DNA of 64,000 nucleotides. Origin: Halobacteriovoraceae bacterium. Lineage in GTDB: Bacteria; Bdellovibrionota; Bacteriovoracia; Bacteriovoracales; Bacteriovoracaceae. The position numbers were made by a program, and so were the translations under genes. This document shows, piece by piece, positions 8,931 through 17,355 of this stretch (position 1 is the first letter of the stretch; the number at the start of each line of letters is the position of its first letter). The stretch lies in contig JACKAK010000002.1 in NCBI GenBank assembly GCA_020635115.1, positions 418,106 to 482,105 of the forward strand, written 5' to 3'. The notes beneath the pieces are model-generated. The model did no database searches. It was not told the DNA's origin and was given only the letters and a program-made list of their open reading frames with translations.

Positions 8931-10616
8931 ATGAAGTTAATGATTCCCTTGTTATGTTGCATTTTTTCGATTGATGCTTTTGCAAAAACTATTGAAGAGT
9001 GGGTAGATTCAGAGTTCACACCCTCAACTCTGAGTAAAAAGGATCAAATAAAAGAATTAAATTGGTTTCAAACTGCTAGTAAACCATTTCGAGGAATGCA
9101 TATTATTGTCATTTCTGAAAAAATTGACACACACTTATATGAAGCAAACGTTTTAGCAAAAGCATTTTATGATATAACTGGAATTAAAGTGACCCATGAA
9201 ATTACTGGCGAAGATAATCTGATTAAAAAAATTCAAGTACAAATGAATATTGGCCAAAATCTTTATGATGGTTTTATTAACGATAGTGATCTAATTGGAA
9301 CACATTATAGAAGTAATAAAGTGCAAAGTATAACTTCATTAATGAGTGATACCGCTAAAGACGTTACAAATCCTATGATAGATTTAAATGATTTTATTGG
9401 ACTTAAATTTACAACAGGGCCTGATAAAATAGTGTATCAGTTACCAGATCAACAATTTGCAAATCTTTATTGGTATAGAGCTGATTGGTTTGCGAGGAAA
9501 GATCTGCGTGATAAATTTAAAAAAATATATGGATATAATTTAGATGTGCCAGTGAATTGGACTGCATATGAAAATATTGCTGAATTTTTTACTGTCCATG
9601 TTAAAGAGATTGATGGACAAAGAGTTTATGGACATATGGATTACGGAGCAAATGATCCATCACTTGGTTGGAGATTTTCAGATGCTTGGTTATCTATGGC
9701 CGGAGCAGGTGATAAGGGTTTGCCAAACGGATTACCTGTGGATGATTGGGGAGTGAGAATGGAAGGTTGTCATCCTGTAGGCGCTTCCATAGAAAGGGGA
9801 GGTGCAACCAATTCTCCTGCAGCAGTTTATGCCATTGAGAAGTTTTTGAAATGGTTAAAACTTTATGCACCTCCTGCAGCTTATTCAATGACATTTTCTC
9901 AAGCAGGGCCTATTCCTTCTCAGGGAAATATTGCGCAACAGATTTTTTGGTATACAGCTTTTACTGCCTCCATGAGTAAAAAAGGTCTTGCCGTTGTTAA
10001 TGATGATGGGACTCCAAAATGGAAAATGGCCCCTTCTCCACATGGTGCTTACTGGGAAAAGGGAATGAAGCTAGGTTACCAAGATGTCGGAAGTTGGACG
10101 TTTCTTAAAAGTACACCTCCTGATAGGTTAAAAGCCGCATGGCTTTATGCCCAATTTGTTACATCAAAATCGGTCTCCTTAAAGAAAACAATCGTTGGTT
10201 TAACTCCTATAAGAAAAAGTGATATTTTTTCAGAGGAAATGGGAAAAAGAGCAAAAAAATTAGGTGGTTTTGTTGAATTTTATCGTTCTATGGCCAGAGA
10301 AATGTGGACGCCAACAGGTGTAAATATTGCTGATTATCCTTTGATGTCTGAAGGTTGGTGGAAGGTAATTCCACAAGCAGTCGAAGGTAAAATGACTCCA
10401 AATGAAGCAATGGATGCTTTAGCAAATTATTTAGATAAGAAGATGGAAAAGTTAAGTAAGAAAAAAATTAAATGTGCACCAATACTCAATAAAAAATCTG
10501 ATCCAAAGATTTGGTTAGATAAAGTTGGAGCACCTAAAAATAAGCTAAATAATGAAATGCCACCAGGAATAACTCTTCCATGGGGAGAAGTTCTTAAAGT
10601 GTATGATGAAAAATAA
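8931..10616 (+). CDS. ABC transporter solute-binding protein, glycerol/sugar (CUT1) type
   Basis: A 561-residue exported protein with a Sec signal peptide (MKLMIPLLCCIFSIDAFA, cut before KTIEEW). The body resembles family 1 extracellular solute-binding proteins. The stretch YQDVGSWTFLKSTPPDR followed by AAWLYAQFVTSKSVSLKK and VGLTPIRKSDIF is, as I recall, close to the glycerol-binding protein GlpV of proteobacterial glycerol ABC transporters. The ligand is an inference. No permease or ATPase gene is next to it, which is odd for this family. Its end overlaps the start of the following solute-binding gene by 14 bases. Confidence 0.82.
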   Translation: MKLMIPLLCCIFSIDAFAKTIEEWVDSEFTPSTLSKKDQIKELNWFQTASKPFRGMHIIVISEKIDTHLYEANVLAKAFYDITGIKVTHEITGEDNLIKKIQVQMNIGQNLYDGFINDSDLIGTHYRSNKVQSITSLMSDTAKDVTNPMIDLNDFIGLKFTTGPDKIVYQLPDQQFANLYWYRADWFARKDLRDKFKKIYGYNLDVPVNWTAYENIAEFFTVHVKEIDGQRVYGHMDYGANDPSLGWRFSDAWLSMAGAGDKGLPNGLPVDDWGVRMEGCHPVGASIERGGATNSPAAVYAIEKFLKWLKLYAPPAAYSMTFSQAGPIPSQGNIAQQIFWYTAFTASMSKKGLAVVNDDGTPKWKMAPSPHGAYWEKGMKLGYQDVGSWTFLKSTPPDRLKAAWLYAQFVTSKSVSLKKTIVGLTPIRKSDIFSEEMGKRAKKLGGFVEFYRSMAREMWTPTGVNIADYPLMSEGWWKVIPQAVEGKMTPNEAMDALANYLDKKMEKLSKKKIKCAPILNKKSDPKIWLDKVGAPKNKLNNEMPPGITLPWGEVLKVYDEK

Positions 10617-11295
10617 GATTTTATTGGCTACAGCTATTTTTTTTAGTTTTGAAAATTTATTCGCTGGTGAGTTAATCATCTATACAGAACTTAACCCACC
10701 CTATGTTATAAAAGATCTAAAGAGCGGTAAAATAACAGGTGAGGCCGTAAAGCATGTTGAAGAAATCTTAACAGCAGCTAAAATTGATTTCAAAATTATG
10801 GCACAACCGCTTAAAAGATCTCTTAGCATTGTTGAAAAGAATGCAGATACTTGTGTTTTTCCAGTTGTAAGAAATCAAGAGCGTGAAACTAAATTTTTTT
10901 GGGTAACACCTATTGCTGTTTCCAGTTATGGAATTTATTCTCTTGAACAAATAAAATCAAAACTTCAATATATTGATGACCTAAAACAGTTCAATTCCAG
11001 AATTGGCGCCAAATTAGGAACTGCTGTTGAAGAGGATTTAATAAGGGCGGGTGTCAAAGTTTTAACTTTTGAAAATTATTCTCAAGTACAGGATTTATTT
11101 CAGGGGAAAAGGATTTCATTGCTGGCCGTTGATACAAAAGTTTCAGAAGATTTAGCAAATAAGTATAATTTAAAATTTTTTGAAGTTATGCTCTTAGGAA
11201 GATCCCTAAAGTCTTTGGCCTGTAACAAGAAAATTGGGCCAGATAAAATTGAGCTACTTAACGAAAAGTTGTTCGAGTCATTTAGAAAAAAATAA
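10603..11295 (+). CDS. small extracellular solute-binding protein, family 3 type
   Basis: A 230-residue exported protein with a signal peptide (KNKILLATAIFFSFENLFA, cut before GELIIYTE). The mature start LIIYTELNPPYVIKD and the GIYSLEQIKS and IGAKLGTAVEEDL stretches fit the periplasmic binding protein family 3 fold (amino-acid-binding type). Many such orphan proteins in Bdellovibrionota and gamma-proteobacteria have no known ligand. It overlaps the preceding solute-binding gene by 14 bases, so the two are probably co-expressed. ATG codons at 10603 and 10606 are both possible starts. Confidence 0.75.
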   Translation: MMKNKILLATAIFFSFENLFAGELIIYTELNPPYVIKDLKSGKITGEAVKHVEEILTAAKIDFKIMAQPLKRSLSIVEKNADTCVFPVVRNQERETKFFWVTPIAVSSYGIYSLEQIKSKLQYIDDLKQFNSRIGAKLGTAVEEDLIRAGVKVLTFENYSQVQDLFQGKRISLLAVDTKVSEDLANKYNLKFFEVMLLGRSLKSLACNKKIGPDKIELLNEKLFESFRKK

Positions 11296-11426
11296 CCTCT
11301 AGTATTCATGTAATTTCAATTGCTTACAATCAGTATTTAAAAAAAATAAGCTCTTTGGATTGACAAAATTTAATTCCATCTCATCTTTGTATTCGAGGAT
11401 AAAAACGACAACTATTGAGAGGAATG

Positions 11427-11987
11427 ATGTCTGAAACAAGTAGCGAAATTGATAAAGAAGTACAAGAAAATGTAGAAAATGAAATTACAGACGAAATTGT
11501 CCAAGAGTCCGTTGAAGATGATGGTAAGGAACAAGAAGTTAAAACAGAACAAAATGAAGAAGACTGGAAAGAAAAGTACTACTATCTGGCCGCAGAAATG
11601 GAAAATTCACGACGTCGTTATGAACGTGAAATGCAAAATATTAGAAAATATGGAGCTGAAAAAATATTATCATCTCTTATCGAAGTTGTAGATAATCTAG
11701 AGAGAACTGTAGATGCTATTAGGGATGATGAAGATGAAAAGATCAACAATGTATATGTTGGCGTTGATATGGTTCGTAACCAATTTGTCAAAGTCTTAAA
11801 TGATAATGGCCTAGAAACAATTGAGGCCCTTGGCAAAATTTTTGACCCGAACTTTCATGAAGCAATGGCACAACATCCAGCCGAAGGAAAGGAAGATCAA
11901 GAGGTCATTAATGTATTTGAAAAGGGATATATTTTAAATGGTCGCTTATTAAGGGCCGCAAAAGTAATAGTTGCAAAAAATAGTTAA
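11427..11987 (+). CDS. grpE: nucleotide exchange factor GrpE
   Basis: A GrpE of about 186 residues: an acidic disordered N-terminus, a long helix (WKEKYYYLAAEMENSRRR), and the C-terminal beta domain with GLETIEALGKIFDPNFHEA and GYILNGRLLRAAKVIVA. It releases ADP from DnaK. The frame is open back to a TTG at 11415, but GAGAGGA lies at 11417-11423, so the ATG at 11427 is the more likely start; 11424 is the alternative. It sits 21 bases before dnaK. Confidence 0.93.
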   Translation: MSETSSEIDKEVQENVENEITDEIVQESVEDDGKEQEVKTEQNEEDWKEKYYYLAAEMENSRRRYEREMQNIRKYGAEKILSSLIEVVDNLERTVDAIRDDEDEKINNVYVGVDMVRNQFVKVLNDNGLETIEALGKIFDPNFHEAMAQHPAEGKEDQEVINVFEKGYILNGRLLRAAKVIVAKNS

Positions 11988-12008
11988 ATATAGACAGAGG
12001 AGAACCAA

Positions 12009-13934
12009 ATGGGAAAGATTATTGGAATCGATTTAGGAACAACAAACTCGTGTGTTGCTGTACTTGAAAATGGCAAGTATAAAATTGTACCAAATGCAGA
12101 AGGGCATAACACAACTCCTTCGATTGTAGGGTTTAATAATAATGATGAAAAACTTGTGGGACAAGTTGCAAAGAGACAGGCCGTAACCAATCCTAAGAAA
12201 ACATTATTTGGGATAAAAAGACTGATTGGAAGAAAAGCAGATTCACCTGAAGCAAAGAAATTTGTTGAAGTTGCGCCTTTTGAAATTTTTGCCAACAAAA
12301 ATGGAGATGCTTGGGTAAGAGTTGATGGTAAAGAAATGTCTCCACAAGAGATATCGGCAATTGTATTGGGAAAACTAAAAAGTGCAGCGGAAGATTATTT
12401 GGGTGAAACGGTTTCTGAGGCCGTTATTACAGTGCCTGCTTACTTTAATGATGCTCAAAGACAGGCCACTAAAGATGCAGGTAGAATTGCAGGTCTTGAA
12501 GTAAAAAGAATTATTAATGAGCCAACTGCAGCAGCTCTCGCCTATGGCTTTGAAAGTAAAACAGATAAAAATATAGCTGTTTTTGACCTTGGTGGTGGTA
12601 CGTTTGATATTTCAATTCTTGAAATTACAAATGAGGGGGTTTTTGAGGTTAAGGCCACAAATGGAGATACATTTTTAGGTGGAGAGAATTTTGACGAAGA
12701 AATTATAAATTTTCTTGCAGATGAATTTAAAAAAGACAATGGAATAGATCTCAGAAAAGATGAAATGGCCCTTCAAAGATTAAAAGAAGCTGCCGAGAAA
12801 GCTAAACATGAGCTTTCAAATGTGACGACAACAGAGATTAATATTCCATATATTACTGCCGATGCTTCAGGTCCAAAGCACTTGAGATCAGTTCTTTCTC
12901 GCGCAAAATTTGAAGATCTCATTTCAAATTATTTGAAAGGTCTTGAAGTACCTTGTAATACATGTATTGAAGATTCTGGTCTTGACCGAAATGAAATTGA
13001 TGAAGTTATTTTAGTTGGGGGATCAACAAGAATTCCGGCCATTCAAGAGAAAGTAAAGCAAATATTTGGTAAGGATCCTAGTAAAGGAGTTAATCCTGAT
13101 GAAGTTGTTGCCGCGGGAGCAGCGATTCAGGGTGGTGTATTAGCAGGTGACGTAAAGGATGTCCTTCTTTTGGATGTTACACCACTTTCACTTGGTATTG
13201 AAACGCTTGGTAATGCGAGAGATGGAGGAGTAATGACTCCAATCATCGAAAAAAACACTGCGATTCCTACGAAGAGATCTCAGGTATTTTCTACTGCTCA
13301 AGATAATCAACCAGCAGTTAGTATTCACGTTCTACAAGGGGAAAGAGAGTTTGCTAAGGACAATAAGACTCTTGGCAGATTTGATTTGACTGGAATTGCC
13401 CCGGCCCCAAGAGGTGTTCCACAGATCGAGGTTACTTTCGATATCGATGCAAATGGTATTGTTCATGTTTCAGCAGTTGATAAAGCAACTGGAAAATCTC
13501 AAGAGATCAAAATCACAGGTGGTTCAGGTCTATCGGAAGATGAGATCGAACAAATGATTCGAGATGCTGAGCTTAATAAAGAACAGGATAAGAAGCGTCG
13601 TGAAGTCGTAGACACTAGAAACTCTTTAGATGGAATGATTGTTGCTTCAGAGAAAATGATTCGAGAGGGTGGGGATAAAATTCCTGCTGATGCAAAAGCT
13701 GAGCTAGAAGCAGCTATTTCTGAGGCAAAAAGTAAGCTTGAATCAGAGAGTATCGATGAGCTAAAGGGGGCCACAGATAAACTACAGACTGTTAGCCATA
13801 AACTTGCTGAGCAAATGTATGCTGCTGGTGCAGCGCCAGGAGCAGATACAACTGAACAACAACAGTCCAATTCATCAAAAAGTGATAGTAAGAAAGATGA
13901 GGATGTTGTAGACGCTGATTTTAAAGAAGTGTAA
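12009..13934 (+). CDS. dnaK: molecular chaperone DnaK (Hsp70)
   Basis: A 641-residue Hsp70 with ATPase motifs GIDLGTTNSCVAV, INEPTAAALAYG, DLGGGTFDISIL and VGGSTRIPAIQ. The linker region VLLLDVTPLSLGIET precedes the substrate-binding domain, and the C-terminal tail is charged and ends DADFKEV. It is a full-length ATP-dependent folding chaperone. The ribosome site AGAGGAGAA precedes the ATG. It lies between grpE and dnaJ, which together form the complete Hsp70 cycle. Confidence 0.98.
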   Translation: MGKIIGIDLGTTNSCVAVLENGKYKIVPNAEGHNTTPSIVGFNNNDEKLVGQVAKRQAVTNPKKTLFGIKRLIGRKADSPEAKKFVEVAPFEIFANKNGDAWVRVDGKEMSPQEISAIVLGKLKSAAEDYLGETVSEAVITVPAYFNDAQRQATKDAGRIAGLEVKRIINEPTAAALAYGFESKTDKNIAVFDLGGGTFDISILEITNEGVFEVKATNGDTFLGGENFDEEIINFLADEFKKDNGIDLRKDEMALQRLKEAAEKAKHELSNVTTTEINIPYITADASGPKHLRSVLSRAKFEDLISNYLKGLEVPCNTCIEDSGLDRNEIDEVILVGGSTRIPAIQEKVKQIFGKDPSKGVNPDEVVAAGAAIQGGVLAGDVKDVLLLDVTPLSLGIETLGNARDGGVMTPIIEKNTAIPTKRSQVFSTAQDNQPAVSIHVLQGEREFAKDNKTLGRFDLTGIAPAPRGVPQIEVTFDIDANGIVHVSAVDKATGKSQEIKITGGSGLSEDEIEQMIRDAELNKEQDKKRREVVDTRNSLDGMIVASEKMIREGGDKIPADAKAELEAAISEAKSKLESESIDELKGATDKLQTVSHKLAEQMYAAGAAPGADTTEQQQSNSSKSDSKKDEDVVDADFKEV

Positions 13935-13954
13935 TTTTGTAATATAATTAATTT

Positions 13955-13983
13955 GAGAGGCCCTAAAAGAGTTAGGGCCTCTT
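13955..13983 (+). terminator. strong hairpin between dnaK and dnaJ
   Basis: GAGAGGCCCTAA (13955-13966) pairs with TTAGGGCCTCTT (13972-13983): 11 Watson-Crick pairs plus one G-U, with a 5-base loop. The following bases, TGTAG, are not a proper T run, so it may be an RNA processing or stabilising hairpin or a partial terminator rather than a full stop. It would set the dnaK to dnaJ ratio. Confidence 0.55.
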
Positions 13984-14006
13984 TGTAGATTAAGGGTGTA
14001 GATATT

Positions 14007-15131
14007 ATGTCGAAAAGAGATTATTACGAGGTACTTGGTGTTAGTAAAAGTGCCGATAAAAATACCATCAAAAAGGCCTATCGTAAGTTAGCGATGCAGT
14101 ATCACCCTGATAGAAATCCAGATAATAAAGAGGCCGAGGCAAAATTCAAAGAGGCCTCGGAAGCAGCAGAAATACTTTTAGATGATGATAAAAGAAGAAA
14201 GTATGATCAATTCGGTCATGCAGGAGTAAACGGACAGGCCGGTGGTTTCGGTCAAGGTGGATTTTCAGATTTTGGAGATATTTTCTCTGATATTTTTGGA
14301 GGTGGATTCGAAGATATTTTTGGCGGAGGTCGACGCAGGGGTGGAAGAAGTCGTGCTAGGGCCGGGTCAGATTTGCAAATGCAATTGAATGTATCGTTTA
14401 AGGATGCTGCATTTGGAATTGAGAGAAAAATTGAAATTACAAGAAACATTTCCTGTAAAACGTGTAATGGTAGTGGAGCGAAAGCAGGGAGTAGCCCGGT
14501 AAGTTGCGACATGTGCCATGGAACAGGAGAAATTAGAAGGCAACAAGGTTTTTTCACTATGGCCAGCACATGTCCTAAGTGTCATGGTGCGGGAGAGATG
14601 ATTAAAGATCCTTGTGGTACTTGTCATGGACAGGGTGTAACCAAGAAAAAAGTTGAGTTGGAAGTGTCTATTCCAGCAGGTATTGATCATGGGCAGAGAC
14701 TTAAGCTCTCTGGTGAAGGTGATGCTGGACAAAATGGTGGCCCTAGTGGTGATTTATATGTTGTTGTGGCCATCGAGGATGATGAATTTTTTCAAAGAGA
14801 TGGGTTTGATGTTTACTGCAAAGTACCTATTAGTTTTTCACAAGCTGCTCTTGGGGCCGATATTGAGGTTCCAACTTTAGATGGTAAGGTTGAGGTGAAA
14901 ATTTCAGAGGGCACACAATCTGGGCGGAAAATGCGTTTGAAAGGTAAAGGGATAACAAAGCTAGGTGGTTATGGCAAGGGAGATCAAATAATTGAAGTTC
15001 ATGTCGAAACTCCTACGAAGCTTAGTTCAGAACAAAGAGAGATTTTCCAAAAACTCTCAGATATGGAACATGTTAAGAGCAATCCAATGTCTAAAGGTTT
15101 CTTTGATAAAGTGAGAGATCTTTTCCAATAA
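14007..15131 (+). CDS. dnaJ: co-chaperone DnaJ (Hsp40)
   Basis: A 374-residue type I DnaJ. The J domain with HPD (YHPDRNPDN) is near residues 33-35, a Gly/Phe-rich linker follows (GGFGQGGFSDFGDIFSDIFG), and four CxxCxGxG zinc motifs come next (CKTCNGSG, CDMCHGTG, CPKCHGAG, CGTCHGQG). The C-terminal substrate-binding domain is complete. It stimulates the DnaK ATPase and delivers unfolded clients. A 72-base gap with a hairpin separates it from dnaK. Confidence 0.97.
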   Translation: MSKRDYYEVLGVSKSADKNTIKKAYRKLAMQYHPDRNPDNKEAEAKFKEASEAAEILLDDDKRRKYDQFGHAGVNGQAGGFGQGGFSDFGDIFSDIFGGGFEDIFGGGRRRGGRSRARAGSDLQMQLNVSFKDAAFGIERKIEITRNISCKTCNGSGAKAGSSPVSCDMCHGTGEIRRQQGFFTMASTCPKCHGAGEMIKDPCGTCHGQGVTKKKVELEVSIPAGIDHGQRLKLSGEGDAGQNGGPSGDLYVVVAIEDDEFFQRDGFDVYCKVPISFSQAALGADIEVPTLDGKVEVKISEGTQSGRKMRLKGKGITKLGGYGKGDQIIEVHVETPTKLSSEQREIFQKLSDMEHVKSNPMSKGFFDKVRDLFQ

Positions 15132-15134
15132 CAA

Positions 15135-15980
15135 TTATATATTTTTGTTTTTTACAACAGATATAGGAAACAACTGCATATTCAGTTGGAATATACTATC
15201 TGGACTGTTGTAAGAATGAACTTTTTCTCTGAAATTATTTTGTATATCTTTAATGTAACTTTTTAATTCACTTATTTTATCAATTGGTATTGGAAGAGTC
15301 ACACTTGTAATATCTCTTTCGTCCCGGTTGATACGATCAATACTTTCTCGGCCCATATTAATCATATTTTTATGATAGTTTGCAATTGTGTGAGAAGGGA
15401 CTTCTCCTCTAAAATCTATATGTTGTTGAACGGCACTAACTATTTTTCCGTCTACGCCTCTTTTAATGATACCTAATTTTGTAAGATCAAGAAGTGCCTG
15501 TACTGCTTCTGCTACTGAAATGTTTGGTATCAACGTTTTTGCAATCCATTGTGGGTCATCTTGGAAATCGTCTAATAGCGAAAGCTCCCTAATTGCGACA
15601 TAATACCATTGCGAGTAGTATTTATAAACTTCTTCGACATTTGGATTGTGGAGTCTATACTTTTGATTTTTAATGAGTTTTTTGAGAGCGTTAATTTTTA
15701 CATCATGTTTTTTGGAATCATTATATTTCATAAGTAAAAGTAGAATTTTAAGTTCAGCTGGATTTAAATTGAATAATTTTGCAATTTCACGAGCACCTCT
15801 TGGAGACATGTTTTTTTGGTTTGAAATAATTTTTTGATAGTGATTAGGAGTTGTGTAACCTGTTAGATTTGATAGGCGTCTAAAACTCAGCCTTTTTTCA
15901 ACAGACATTTTATAGTCAATCAAATCCTTTAGGAAGGCCCTATAGTCTCGATAGTCGTAAATTTGAGGTAATTTTTCCAT
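15135..15980 (-). CDS. TIGR02147 family protein
   Basis: A 281-residue protein starting with IYDYRDYRAFLKDLIDYKM, followed by FRRLSNLTGYTTPNHYQKI and MSPRGAREIAKLFNLNPAE. This layout matches the TIGR02147 family, which is strongly expanded in Bdellovibrio relatives and Fibrobacter. The 30-80 region looks like a helix-turn-helix of the Cro/XRE sort, and the C-terminal part is unassigned, so a transcription regulator is a reasonable but unproven guess. The start is set by GGAGTTTTTATG. It converges with dnaJ, with only 3 bases between the stops. Confidence 0.8.
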   Translation of the reverse strand: MEKLPQIYDYRDYRAFLKDLIDYKMSVEKRLSFRRLSNLTGYTTPNHYQKIISNQKNMSPRGAREIAKLFNLNPAELKILLLLMKYNDSKKHDVKINALKKLIKNQKYRLHNPNVEEVYKYYSQWYYVAIRELSLLDDFQDDPQWIAKTLIPNISVAEAVQALLDLTKLGIIKRGVDGKIVSAVQQHIDFRGEVPSHTIANYHKNMINMGRESIDRINRDERDITSVTLPIPIDKISELKSYIKDIQNNFREKVHSYNSPDSIFQLNMQLFPISVVKNKNI

Positions 15981-16168
15981 AAAAACTCCATGAGTGTAGT
16001 CTAAATGTATTGTATCATAATTTGATTATTTCGCTATGTATCTTTCTAATATATTGATTTTATTGAGTAAATTCAAATATTGATGTAGTCCAAAAAAATA
16101 TCAAAAAACACAATTTTATCCAATTTTGACTGAAAATGAGTTTAGAACAAATGTACAGAGAGGACATT

Positions 16169-17299
16169 ATGGATAAACTAATGAACGACAGAATTGAACT
16201 ATTAAGAAACTTTGAGATTAATAAACAAAAGGTACAAAAAAGGTATTTAAATGTTGAGATTGATTTTGACAAAATTATTGATTTTGCTAGGCTTTGTCCA
16301 TCTGGGGATAATAGTCAACCATGGAAATTCGAAGTTAGAGAAAATTGCTTGATTGTTACAAATGATAATCAAAGAAGTAACCATGTTTTAAATTACAAGG
16401 AAGTAGCAAGTCTATATAGTTTTGGGATGATGTCAGAAATTATTCAAATTGCAGCAAATGATCAGGGATTTTACGCAAACGTTAAATGTACAGATTTTAA
16501 AAATCCTACTTTGGAAATAATATTCACAGCAGGGGCATTGAGAGATGAGTTAGTTGATCAAATCAGTAGAAGAGAAGTTGATCGTAGAGAGTATAAGGGT
16601 GGAAGTCTGAAAGATAAAGTTTTCCAAGAAATTTTCTTAATGTCATTTCATTATCCCAACGTAGAAGTATCGTATGCAGACAATGAAAATATTGATGTAA
16701 AAAAGTATATTGAAAAAAATGACTATAAGTTTGCATATTGGAAAACAGGATTTATGCAGACTTTGAGATGGATGAAATTCTCAAAAGAAGACTTAGAGCA
16801 AAGAGATGGACTTCCTTGGAGAAATTTAGGTCTGAAGTTTATAGATATGCTGATTTTAAAAACAATGAGAAAGTTTAATCCTATTTACGATTTTATGTCT
16901 GCACTAAAAATGTGGGCCCCTGCAAAGCTTGTGGCACGTAGACAAGTAAATTCAGCTGCTGGATTTATTTTGATTTCACTTAAGGATTATAAAGATGAAA
17001 CAGTTTTTAATGCAGGTAGATTCTTTATGAGAGCATGGCTTAAATTGACAGAAGTAGATTATAAAGTTCAGCCTCATACAGCAGGATCTTTGCCAATGTA
17101 CTATTTAAGTAGATTTGAAGAATTCTTTGATTTTATACCTTCAAATATGGCCAAGCATTACTGGAATCAACGCGGAGTTCTAAATAAAATATTTAGAAGT
17201 AAAGGTTACCCATTTTTTCTTTTAAGAGTAGGAAAAAATAATCAATTACCACAAAATATGAAGGCCCCAAGATTGAATATTGAAGAGATTAAGGGCTAA
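16169..17299 (+). CDS. nitroreductase-family protein
   Basis: A protein of about 376 residues. Near the N-terminus, FARLCPSGDNSQPWKFEV is the typical FMN-binding start of nitroreductase-like proteins (Acg-like or larger relatives). Later, SAAGFILISL and GRFFMRAWLKLTE fit the second half of the fold. The substrate is unknown. I chose the ATG at 16169 because AGAGAGG (16157-16163) lies 5 bases before it; the frame also contains ATGs at 16136 and 16151 with no such site. It is divergent from the TIGR02147 gene and followed by a lipoprotein gene. Confidence 0.75.
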   Translation: MDKLMNDRIELLRNFEINKQKVQKRYLNVEIDFDKIIDFARLCPSGDNSQPWKFEVRENCLIVTNDNQRSNHVLNYKEVASLYSFGMMSEIIQIAANDQGFYANVKCTDFKNPTLEIIFTAGALRDELVDQISRREVDRREYKGGSLKDKVFQEIFLMSFHYPNVEVSYADNENIDVKKYIEKNDYKFAYWKTGFMQTLRWMKFSKEDLEQRDGLPWRNLGLKFIDMLILKTMRKFNPIYDFMSALKMWAPAKLVARRQVNSAAGFILISLKDYKDETVFNAGRFFMRAWLKLTEVDYKVQPHTAGSLPMYYLSRFEEFFDFIPSNMAKHYWNQRGVLNKIFRSKGYPFFLLRVGKNNQLPQNMKAPRLNIEEIKG

Positions 17300-17331
17300 G
17301 TAAAGTTGAACAACTTGGATATTTTTTGATA

Positions 17332-17355
17332 TTATTCCCAGACGAAGGGGAATAA
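17332..17355 (+). promoter_or_regulatory. hairpin covering the ribosome binding site of the 17356 gene
   Basis: TTATTCCC (17332-17339) and GGGAATAA (17348-17355) are exact inverted repeats separated by 8 bases, ending at the base before the ATG at 17356. The right arm includes most of the GGGG Shine-Dalgarno sequence. The 8 bp stem would hide the start region. Confidence 0.45.

Noticed and set aside
11360..11393. TTGACA at 11360 as the promoter of grpE.
   Set aside because: No acceptable -10 box lies 16-18 bases downstream, and no heat-shock consensus or CIRCE repeat is seen, so I do not call it.
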